A stretch of DNA of 12,956 nucleotides from assembly GCA_015494725.1 (NCBI GenBank), contig WGAR01000022.1, forward strand, positions 1-12,956, in the 5' to 3' direction. This document shows, in pieces, positions 7,590-12,956 of this stretch (positions are counted from its first letter, which is position 1; the number at the start of each line of letters is the position of its first letter). This stretch comes from Thermodesulfobacteriaceae bacterium (GTDB taxonomy: Bacteria > Desulfobacterota > Thermodesulfobacteria > Thermodesulfobacteriales > Thermodesulfobacteriaceae). The position numbers and the translations under genes are program-made. Under the pieces are notes generated by a model. It was not told the origin of the DNA. It saw only the letters and a program-made list of their open reading frames with translations, and ran no database searches.

Positions 7590-8140
7590 TCGGCCGGAAA
7601 AAGCTAAGTCCATCACGGCTCCTGGTCCTTATCTTTTTACTGGCCCTAGTCAAGTTCTCCCTTAGTCTGGGCACCTTCCTGCATCTTCATCTCAACCCAC
7701 CTGAGGTCCGGGCTGAGGAAAAGACGGATTCCACACCCCGGTGTCCCCCGGAGATCTTTGAGGCCCTGCGGATCGAACGCGAGAAACTGGAAGAGAAGGC
7801 CAAACAACTTACCCTGCGAGAAAAACGTCTCCGTTTGCTGGACCAGCAGGTGGAAAGGAGGCTCGCCGCCCTGCTGGAACTGGAGAACTCCGTAGATGAA
7901 AAACTCAAGAAGATTCGCACCATAGAGACGAAACGATTCCAGCTCCTGGTTAAGGCCTATTCGGAGATGCGTCCTTCCAAGGCGGCCCGCCTTCTGATGA
8001 ACATGGACCAGGATATGGCGGTAAGGATCCTTTCGGCCATGAAAAGCGATCAGGTGGCCCGGATCCTTGCGGCCATGCCTCCGGAAAAAGCCGCGCCTTT
8101 AGCCGAGGCCCTATCCGGCATTTCCCCGCAGAAGTTTTGA
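7586..8140 (+). CDS. MotE-like flagellar protein with MgtE N-terminal-type domain
   Basis: This 184-residue protein has a short basic N-terminus, one membrane helix or uncleaved signal (about 11-32), a charged coiled coil (about 58-118) and a C-terminal domain of the MgtE intracellular N type (about 120-175). The last part has the repeated helical pattern KAARLLMNMDQDMAVRIL, then SDQVARILAAMPPEKAA. Proteins of this build are often annotated MotE; in Rhizobium the founding member is a periplasmic chaperone for the motor protein MotC. Here the role is unknown, though the location in an export operon suggests motor or export-gate assembly. The ATG at 7586 is favoured over earlier in-frame starts because it overlaps the fliJ stop by 4 bases and gives the membrane anchor at the N-terminus. 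The gene ends within the converging tatC. Confidence 0.85.
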   Translation: MIGRKKLSPSRLLVLIFLLALVKFSLSLGTFLHLHLNPPEVRAEEKTDSTPRCPPEIFEALRIEREKLEEKAKQLTLREKRLRLLDQQVERRLAALLELENSVDEKLKKIRTIETKRFQLLVKAYSEMRPSKAARLLMNMDQDMAVRILSAMKSDQVARILAAMPPEKAAPLAEALSGISPQKF

Positions 8141-8842
8141 TCTCCGCCGCACGGCAAGACGTGCCCCTAGAAGTCCGGCCTCGAAAAGGAGATAAAGGGG
8201 CACGGCCATGAGACTGAGGTTGAATACGTCCGGCGTAGGGGTGATCACCGCGGCCAGGATGGTGATGATCAGGATGGCATGTCGGCGGTAGCGGACCGCC
8301 TTGTAAGGATCGAGCACTCCCACCCAGGCCAGAAGGATCATAAAAAGGGGTAATTCAAAGATAAGCCCGAAGGCCAGAAGAAAGAGGGCCACAAAATTGA
8401 CAAAATGGCCCACCGAGATGGTGGGAACGATCTCTTTTCTCTGAAAGGAAAGCAGGAATTTCATGCCGTAAGGAAGGGTGATAAAGAAGCAAAAAAGCAT
8501 ACCCCCGTAAAAGAGCATGGTTCCGATAAGGAGGGTTAGGAAGCCGGAGAGCTTTCCCAGGCCGAAGACCCGGGCCATGGCCCGCCAGATCAGCCACAGA
8601 AGATAAGGGAAACAGACCACAAAGGCCGAGAGAAAGGCCACTTTAAGGAGGGCCAGCCAGGGTTCGGCTACCCCGAAAAAGGCCAGTTTCTGACCGAAAT
8701 GGGCCTGAAGCCAGATCAACACCCGGGGGGCCACCCAGAGGAAAAAGAGACTCAGGATCAACAGGATCAGAAGGATCCGCAGGAGATAGCGACGCAGATC
8801 CAAAAGCCAGAGCAGCAGAGGTTTAACCGGAGATTCCTCCAT
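8111..8842 (-). CDS. tatC: Sec-independent protein translocase TatC, divergent in its N-terminal half
   Basis: TatC is the polytopic inner-membrane receptor for twin-arginine signal peptides. The 243 residues show about six hydrophobic helices. The C-terminal half is canonical: LAFGLIFELPLFMILLAWVG (about 156-175), TPTPDVFNLSLMAVPLYLLF (201-220) followed by E221. The motif AEPWLALLKVAFLS (59-72) is also typical. The N-terminal half is unusual: the HLxELRxRL motif reads LLDLRRYLL (13-21), and the first cytoplasmic loop lacks the FxxPxLxxxE signature (here WLIWRAMARVFGLGKL, 83-98), so the acidic residue corresponding to E. coli Glu103 appears to be Gly94. The ATG overlaps the purQ stop (TGATG), indicating coupled translation. 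The 3' end overlaps the convergent MotE-like gene by 30 bases. No tatA or tatB is seen in the window. Confidence 0.93.
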   Translation of the reverse strand: MEESPVKPLLLWLLDLRRYLLRILLILLILSLFFLWVAPRVLIWLQAHFGQKLAFFGVAEPWLALLKVAFLSAFVVCFPYLLWLIWRAMARVFGLGKLSGFLTLLIGTMLFYGGMLFCFFITLPYGMKFLLSFQRKEIVPTISVGHFVNFVALFLLAFGLIFELPLFMILLAWVGVLDPYKAVRYRRHAILIITILAAVITPTPDVFNLSLMAVPLYLLFEAGLLGARLAVRRRSKLLRGNAG

Positions 8843-9663
8843 CAGGAGAGAAAAGTATCCCGTAAGTACTCCACGGCGTTTTTAAAAATTTTGAGCCCCG
8901 GAGGCTCCTCCCATATCTCTCCCCTGGTCCAGCGGGGATGATGGGTAAAATGATGGAAGGCCTCCGGATGGGGCATGAGGCCGAAGATCCTGCCGGTGGG
9001 ATCACAAATGCCGGCTATGGCTTCCACGGAACCGTTGGGATTGTAGGGATATTCCTGAGTGGGTTGGCCGGTGGTGGGGTGGATGTATTGGAGGACGATC
9101 TGATTCCCCTGCCGCAGGCTGGAGAGCACCTCCTCGTTTTCTACCACCAGTTTCCCCTCGCCGTGGCGCACCGGGAGATAAAGCCGGCTCAGTCCGCGGG
9201 TAAAGATACAGGGCGAGGAAGGATTCACCCTTAGATACACCCAGCGGTCCTCGAAACGGCCGGAATCATTATAGGTGAGGCTTACCCTCCGTTCGCCGTA
9301 GCGTTGCTCCAGGCCCGGAAGCAGCCCCAGCTTCACCAGAAGCTGAAAGCCGTTGCATATTCCCATAATCAACTTTCCGGCGGCTATAAATTCCAGGATC
9401 TGGTCCATGAGTCGTTCGGAGGAATGGCGAATACGGGCATGACGCAGGCGATGAGCCGCGGCCTGGGCGGCGCCGAGGTGATCCCCATCCAGGAACCCCC
9501 CGGGGAAACAGAGAAGATGGAAATCCCTCAGGTGTTTCTCCCCGTAGAGGAGATCCGAGAGATGTACTATCTCCGGATCGGCCCCGGCCAGTTTAAGGGT
9601 GTGAGCCGTTTCTCGTTCGCAGTTAATTCCGTAACCGGCCAGCACCAGCGCCCTGGGTTTCAT
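8842..9663 (-). CDS. purQ: Phosphoribosylformylglycinamidine synthase, glutaminase subunit PurQ
   Basis: PurQ releases ammonia from glutamine for the PurL-catalysed conversion of FGAR to FGAM in purine synthesis. It is a class I glutamine amidotransferase. In 273 residues it shows the start MKPRALVLAGYGINCERET, the nucleophile elbow GICNGFQLL with Cys103, the HGEGK motif (167-171) and the His-Glu pair of the triad in GLMPHPE (His232, Glu234). The protein is longer than Bacillus PurQ (about 227 residues) and ends in HHPRWTR and a helix, so it belongs to the longer form. Its product should act in the cytoplasm with a PurL not present here. It is the first gene of a purQ-tatC pair, with a candidate promoter just upstream and little room for a leader. 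Confidence 0.93.
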   Translation of the reverse strand: MKPRALVLAGYGINCERETAHTLKLAGADPEIVHLSDLLYGEKHLRDFHLLCFPGGFLDGDHLGAAQAAAHRLRHARIRHSSERLMDQILEFIAAGKLIMGICNGFQLLVKLGLLPGLEQRYGERRVSLTYNDSGRFEDRWVYLRVNPSSPCIFTRGLSRLYLPVRHGEGKLVVENEEVLSSLRQGNQIVLQYIHPTTGQPTQEYPYNPNGSVEAIAGICDPTGRIFGLMPHPEAFHHFTHHPRWTRGEIWEEPPGLKIFKNAVEYLRDTFLS

Positions 9664-9672
9664 AATCTTTAC

Positions 9673-9701
9673 TTTATGACATATCCAGCTAATATTGGCA
9701 A
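9673..9701 (-). promoter_or_regulatory. Candidate sigma-70 promoter for purQ-tatC
   Basis: On the minus strand TTGCCA (9701-9696) and CATAAA (9678-9673) are separated by 17 bases, matching TTGACA and TATAAT at 5 and 4 positions. Only 9 bases remain between the -10 box and the purQ ATG, so the transcript would be almost leaderless. No clear ribosome site precedes purQ, which agrees with this. The call rests on pattern match only. Confidence 0.45.
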
Positions 9702-9752
9702 GAGAAGGTCCGGGGCCGTATGCGAGGGCCGAGACCCTGACGGTGGAGAGCT

Positions 9753-10424
9753 TTGAGTGCCTGGAATAAACCCTCGATTCTCCTTATCGAGGATGATCCC
9801 CTCCTGGGGCCCTCGCTGGAGGAATATTTGCAACGTCAGGGGTTCGAGGCCCACTGGCTTTCCGACGAACGTTACTGGCGAGAGGCCCTGTCCCGGGAAT
9901 TTGATCTCGTGGTTCTCGATCTCATGCTACCTCACCTTCCGGGAGAATTGCTCCTGGCCGAGCTGCGCAAGGAGTATCCCGATCTTCCGGTATTGATCCT
10001 TACCGCCAAACAGGGCCTGGATTCCAAGAAGGAGTGTTTCGAACTCGGAGCCGACGATTACCTGGTCAAGCCCTTCGAGGTGCTCGAACTCGAGCTACGG
10101 ATCAGGGCCCTTCTGCGCCGGAAAGATAAAGGCCGGAAAGAATATCGTCTCGGCGAGGTGCGGATAGATCTTGAGCGGGGTATGATCATCAAGGGGAAGG
10201 AGAGGATCGTTCCCTCCCGGCGCACCTGGGATCTTCTCCTTTTCTTTCTGAAACACCGGGGAAAGGTGATCCCCAAGGAAAAGATCCTGGAGGAGGTCTG
10301 GAAGGATGTGATTGTGAACGAAGAGACTCTGAGAAGCTATATCAAGGAATTGCGCCGCCTTCTTCCCGAGGGGGCCCTTCAAACCTTTAAGGGCCGGGGG
10401 TATCTTCTAAAAGAAGAACTCTAG
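9753..10424 (+). CDS. OmpR-family DNA-binding response regulator
   Basis: This 223-residue two-component regulator has an intact receiver (about 8-122) with acidic pocket Asp14-Asp15, phospho-acceptor Asp56 in VVLDLMLP, Thr84 and Lys106 in LVKPF. The C-terminal winged helix (about 130-222) has the OmpR/PhoB pattern, including the turn near IPKEKILEEVW, the recognition helix ETLRSYIKELRRLL and the wing TFKGRGYLL. It should be phosphorylated by the adjacent kinase and bind DNA as a dimer. The start is TTG at 9753, with gtggag just upstream at a rather short spacing. The kinase ATG follows the stop directly. It is divergent from purQ with 89 bases between. The target is unknown; the nearby PilY1-like gene is a candidate. 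Confidence 0.93.
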   Translation: MSAWNKPSILLIEDDPLLGPSLEEYLQRQGFEAHWLSDERYWREALSREFDLVVLDLMLPHLPGELLLAELRKEYPDLPVLILTAKQGLDSKKECFELGADDYLVKPFEVLELELRIRALLRRKDKGRKEYRLGEVRIDLERGMIIKGKERIVPSRRTWDLLLFFLKHRGKVIPKEKILEEVWKDVIVNEETLRSYIKELRRLLPEGALQTFKGRGYLLKEEL

Positions 10425-11294
10425 ATGTTTAGTCGTTTTCACACCCGGGAAGCGCGCAAGCTTTTTTTCTATTTTTTGCTTATCCTTTTCCTTTCCCTGA
10501 CCGTACTCTTTACCGCGGTTCTTTTCCGTTATCTTTTGGAGATAAATCTTTTAACCCGACAGGGATCATTCCGTCCCTCCCTGAAAAGCTGGATGCTCTA
10601 TCTCTTTCTATGGGAGGGTATGCTCGCTGTTTCGGTTTCTTACGTGTTTTATCGTCTCTTTATCTCCTATGAACGCTGTCGTCTGGAGCAGGAAGAGTTT
10701 TTACGGCTACTTCTGGCCGCTCTTTCCCACCGTTTCGGAAACTTCCTTTCCGCCCAGAAGGTAAACCTTGAGATCCTGAGTGAATCTCCCTCTCCGGAGG
10801 CGGCCTCCCGCCTCAAGGAGGCCTGTCGGGCCATGGAACGGGACCTTGAAACCCTGCTTCGTTTTCTTCGGGGGTCCCTCGAAGAACCCTTTACTCCTGC
10901 AGGCGATTTTACCGACCATCTCAGGGACCTTCTCCACCGCCTTGAGCTTCAGTTCGGCCCCCGGAAGGTCCACCTAAGTTTTAGGGGTTCCTCTCCCCCA
11001 CTCTCCCCGGAGCTTGAACTCCTTCTTTTCCTTCTCCTGGAAAACGCCTTCCGGCATTCCTGCAAGGACATCTGGATCCGCACCGGACGCAGGCAGGGCC
11101 GTCCTTATCTCCTCATCATGAACGATCTTTCCCCTCATCCGGTAAAGGGCGCAGGCCTCGGCCTTTATCTGGCCCGTCGCCTGGCGGAAAGACAGGGTAT
11201 TGAGCTTATTATTTTTCAAAAATCCAGTCGCTTTGGGATCCTGCTTTCTCGAAAAGTCCCGAAATCTTCCACAATTTTTTCACGCAATTCTTAA
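10425..11294 (+). CDS. Small membrane sensor histidine kinase
   Basis: This 289-residue kinase is the likely partner of the preceding response regulator. Two hydrophobic helices are seen (about 11-34 and 57-79), separated by only about 22 residues, so there is no folded periplasmic sensor domain. The phospho-acceptor box is atypical: LSHRFGNFLSAQKVNLEIL with His102, rather than the common HELRTPL. The ATP-binding domain is reduced but recognisable: N box LLLENAFRHS (Asn207), an Asp in IMNDLSPH (Asp234) and the glycine lid GAGLGLYLARRLAE (242-255). The C-terminal strands are short. The ATG directly follows the regulator's TAG. Base composition falls toward the 3' end compared with the flagellar genes. 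The signal could be a membrane or envelope cue, but nothing in the sequence defines it. Confidence 0.88.
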   Translation: MFSRFHTREARKLFFYFLLILFLSLTVLFTAVLFRYLLEINLLTRQGSFRPSLKSWMLYLFLWEGMLAVSVSYVFYRLFISYERCRLEQEEFLRLLLAALSHRFGNFLSAQKVNLEILSESPSPEAASRLKEACRAMERDLETLLRFLRGSLEEPFTPAGDFTDHLRDLLHRLELQFGPRKVHLSFRGSSPPLSPELELLLFLLLENAFRHSCKDIWIRTGRRQGRPYLLIMNDLSPHPVKGAGLGLYLARRLAERQGIELIIFQKSSRFGILLSRKVPKSSTIFSRNS

Positions 11295-11328
11295 AGATCC
11301 GGAGTATTTTGGTTCTAGGATATTTTCG

Positions 11329-11334
11329 TAAAAT
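11329..11334 (+). promoter_or_regulatory. Possible -10 box for the PilY1-like gene
   Basis: TAAAAT matches TATAAT at five of six positions and lies 28 bases ahead of the TTG start. No convincing -35 box is found at 16-18 bases upstream; TTGGTT at 11309 is too close. In an AT-rich gap of 67 bases such a match can be chance, and no -24/-12 motif is present. Promotion from within or before the two-component pair is equally possible. Confidence 0.25.
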
Positions 11335-11350
11335 GGGCTTCAAAACAAAA

Positions 11351-11364
11351 AGGAGGTTTTATTG
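11351..11364 (+). promoter_or_regulatory. Ribosome site and TTG start of the PilY1-like gene
   Basis: AGGAGG at 11351-11356 (aaaaaggagg in context) stands 5 bases before TTG at 11362. The residues that follow form a basic tip plus hydrophobic core of a signal peptide. The later in-frame ATG (codon 16) would cut into that hydrophobic core, so TTG is preferred. Confidence 0.75.
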
Positions 11365-12956
11365 AAGATTACAGGATGGAATTTTAAAGTAATAATTTCA
11401 ATAATAATGTTTCTTTTATTTGGATATTCTCAGGCTTTATCTTCTAAATATTGTTCCACTCCGCCTTTTATAAGTACCTCCCTTAAACCTAACGTATTGT
11501 TAGTAATGGATTATTCCGGTAGCATGCAATTTCCTGCCTATTATGATTGTGAATTCGATGGTTATTACTATACATGGGGACCAGCTGACTGTGGAGATCC
11601 AGGTGAAGTAGATCTTTCTTACAATGGTTCCAATACATATTATGGATACTTTCAAGCTGACAAATGCTATTCTTACAATTCTTCCGAAAAATATTGGGAA
11701 GAGTCTTCTTGCAATTGCAGCTCCAACGGCAATAGAGGTACAATAAACTGTTTAAAAGGCAATTTCTTGAATTTTTTAACTATGTCACGAATAGATGTAG
11801 CTCTAAAGGCCCTTATCGGTGGAAAAGCGGAATGCAACTCCTCTTATTGCGTTTTACATCCTCAAGGAAGTAAAAGGTATGTTGATGATGAAGATTTGCA
11901 TTGTAGATATTACATACGACCACAAAATTATAATAGCTCTTCACCTCCTTTCCCTCAGAAAGATATTTTGATTTCTATCATAGATCACGGAGGAGAATGT
12001 GAGCTTGGAACGTTTTCTGATCGTTACGCTAACGTTAAAGTATCATTAAAAAGTCGAGAAGGTATTATTCAACGAAGTTTTTCCAATTTGCGTCTGACAT
12101 TTATGGTATTTGGCCGGGATAACTATAGAGAGGGCGAAATACGGTATATTTTTTCTCAAAATGATCTTGCGGCTTTGGTAAATGCCCTTCAAGACGAAAT
12201 TCCTTATGGAGGAACTCCTACTGGAGAGGCCCTGTGGGAAGCCTGGGACTTCTTGGCTCAGCGTAACGATCATGATTATGAGTCCAACTCCGCATACATT
12301 AACCGAAGTTCCCAATACGACCCCTTTTATTATGGAGGTAAAGCGGCTCCTTGTATCAAAAATTTTGTAATCTTGATTTCCGATGGAAAATGGAACGGGG
12401 ATATAGACCCTGATGGTCCGGCAAGAGGACTTCACGTAGAGGATTTAAGAAATGATTTTAATGGAACTCAAACTGCAACTATATATACACTTTATACTTT
12501 CTCGGAAGATGAAGATGGTCTAAATTCTATGCGTACAGTTGCTGCCTGGGGAAGTTTTAACGATAAAGCTAATTGCGATGATGGATTTCCGTTCAATTTT
12601 CCAAATTATAACATAACTAATAGCAAAAACGTAACTTTTCCTAGACCTTTATGCGATCCTGGAAATTCTTATAATTCTACCTGCTGTAAAGAATGGGACA
12701 AAAAAGACAAAAATGGAGAGCCTGATACTTTTTTTAGAGCTTCCAGTGGTATAGCTTTAGAAAGAGCTCTTAATAAAATCTTCCTTGAAATTTTAAATCT
12801 GGTTTCCTCCGGAACTTCGGTATCAGTTCTTACAGCTCGAGGGCTCAAAGGTTCCAGCATGGTTCAGGCTGTCTTCTATCCCCAGAAAACCTTCGGAAGC
12901 AAGAGCCTTACCTGGGTGGGATATCTTTATGATTACTGGCTTTATAACTCCTTCAA
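11362..12956 (+). CDS. PilY1-like pilus-tip/adhesin protein with vWA domain (3' end outside window)
   Basis: An uninterrupted frame of 531 codons runs from TTG 11362 to the window edge. A signal peptide covers about residues 1-26 (core VIISIIMFLLFGYSQALS). A von Willebrand A domain follows, with MIDAS residues in VLLVMDYSGSM (Asp50, Ser52, Ser54), Thr285 in YGGTPTGEALWEAW and Asp341 in FVILISDGKW. The stretch ALNKIFLEILNLVSSGTSVS, then SLTWVGYLYDYWLY (516-529), is the characteristic entry into the PilY1 C-terminal beta-propeller region, which would lie beyond the edge. PilY1 proteins sit at type IV pilus tips, promote pilus extension and mediate adhesion and surface sensing. The mature N-terminal part is rich in Cys (16 visible), Tyr and Asn, suggesting disulfides. 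Residues about 1-478 use AT-rich codons, and the last about 50 use host-like ones. The two-component pair lies directly upstream on the same strand. Confidence 0.85.
   Translation, partial: MKITGWNFKVIISIIMFLLFGYSQALSSKYCSTPPFISTSLKPNVLLVMDYSGSMQFPAYYDCEFDGYYYTWGPADCGDPGEVDLSYNGSNTYYGYFQADKCYSYNSSEKYWEESSCNCSSNGNRGTINCLKGNFLNFLTMSRIDVALKALIGGKAECNSSYCVLHPQGSKRYVDDEDLHCRYYIRPQNYNSSSPPFPQKDILISIIDHGGECELGTFSDRYANVKVSLKSREGIIQRSFSNLRLTFMVFGRDNYREGEIRYIFSQNDLAALVNALQDEIPYGGTPTGEALWEAWDFLAQRNDHDYESNSAYINRSSQYDPFYYGGKAAPCIKNFVILISDGKWNGDIDPDGPARGLHVEDLRNDFNGTQTATIYTLYTFSEDEDGLNSMRTVAAWGSFNDKANCDDGFPFNFPNYNITNSKNVTFPRPLCDPGNSYNSTCCKEWDKKDKNGEPDTFFRASSGIALERALNKIFLEILNLVSSGTSVSVLTARGLKGSSMVQAVFYPQKTFGSKSLTWVGYLYDYWLYNSF

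Noticed and set aside
8149..8164. Hairpin GCACG-loop-CGTGC as a terminator between the convergent genes
   Set aside because: The stem has only 5 pairs, lies inside tatC and is not followed by a T-run on either strand.
9304..9756. Plus-strand open frame of 150 codons opposite purQ
   Set aside because: It is antisense to purQ, whose catalytic triad and conserved motifs are intact, and has no motif of its own.
11295..11361. Terminator or sigma-54 promoter in the gap before the PilY1-like gene
   Set aside because: No stem longer than about 4 pairs with a T-run is seen, and no GG-N10-GC pair fits in the gap.
12046..12435. Minus-strand open frame of 129 codons inside the PilY1-like gene
   Set aside because: It runs opposite the vWA domain, which carries clear MIDAS residues in frame, and it lacks a convincing ribosome site or domain.

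Overview
The window looks like the chromosome of a flagellated, probably thermophilic, Gram-negative bacterium. Dense operons with overlapping genes, a GC-rich codon style and charged, Glu/Lys/Arg-rich proteins, together with sigma-54 flagellar control, a Tat pathway and a PilY1-type pilus protein, would suit the Thermodesulfobacteriota (Thermosulfurimonas or Thermodesulfatator-like). That placement is inference from style; no rRNA or other marker is present.

Layout. (a) Bases 1-152 hold the C-terminal tail of an upstream gene that resembles a TPR protein. (b) Bases 157-8140 form one plus-strand flagellar block: a sigma-54 activator of FlbD/FlrA type with a degenerate receiver, then flgB, flgC, fliE, fliF, fliG, fliH, fliI, fliJ and a MotE-like gene. 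A near-consensus -24/-12 promoter lies inside the last codons of the activator gene, just ahead of flgB. The activator therefore probably drives the neighbouring operon, which encodes the proximal rod, the MS ring with its rod junction, one switch protein and the export ATPase complex. From fliG onward the genes overlap by 4-11 bases. (c) Bases 8111-9663 on the minus strand hold purQ followed by tatC, joined by a TGATG overlap. The tatC end overlaps the MotE-like gene end by 30 bases, with no terminator visible between the convergent units. (d) Bases 9753-11294 on the plus strand hold an OmpR-family response regulator and a small two-helix membrane histidine kinase with no gap between them. 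(e) From 11362 to the window edge runs the N-terminal 531 codons of a PilY1-like protein that starts at TTG: signal peptide, Cys-rich von Willebrand A domain with MIDAS residues, then the first strands of the PilY1 C-terminal region.

The points most worth a second look are the composition break inside the PilY1-like gene (AT-rich vWA part, host-like C-terminal part), the TatC that lacks the usual acidic residues of the twin-arginine recognition surface, and the sigma-54 promoter embedded in its own activator's coding sequence. I found no mobile element, CRISPR array, tRNA or rRNA, and no non-coding stretch above 300 bases.
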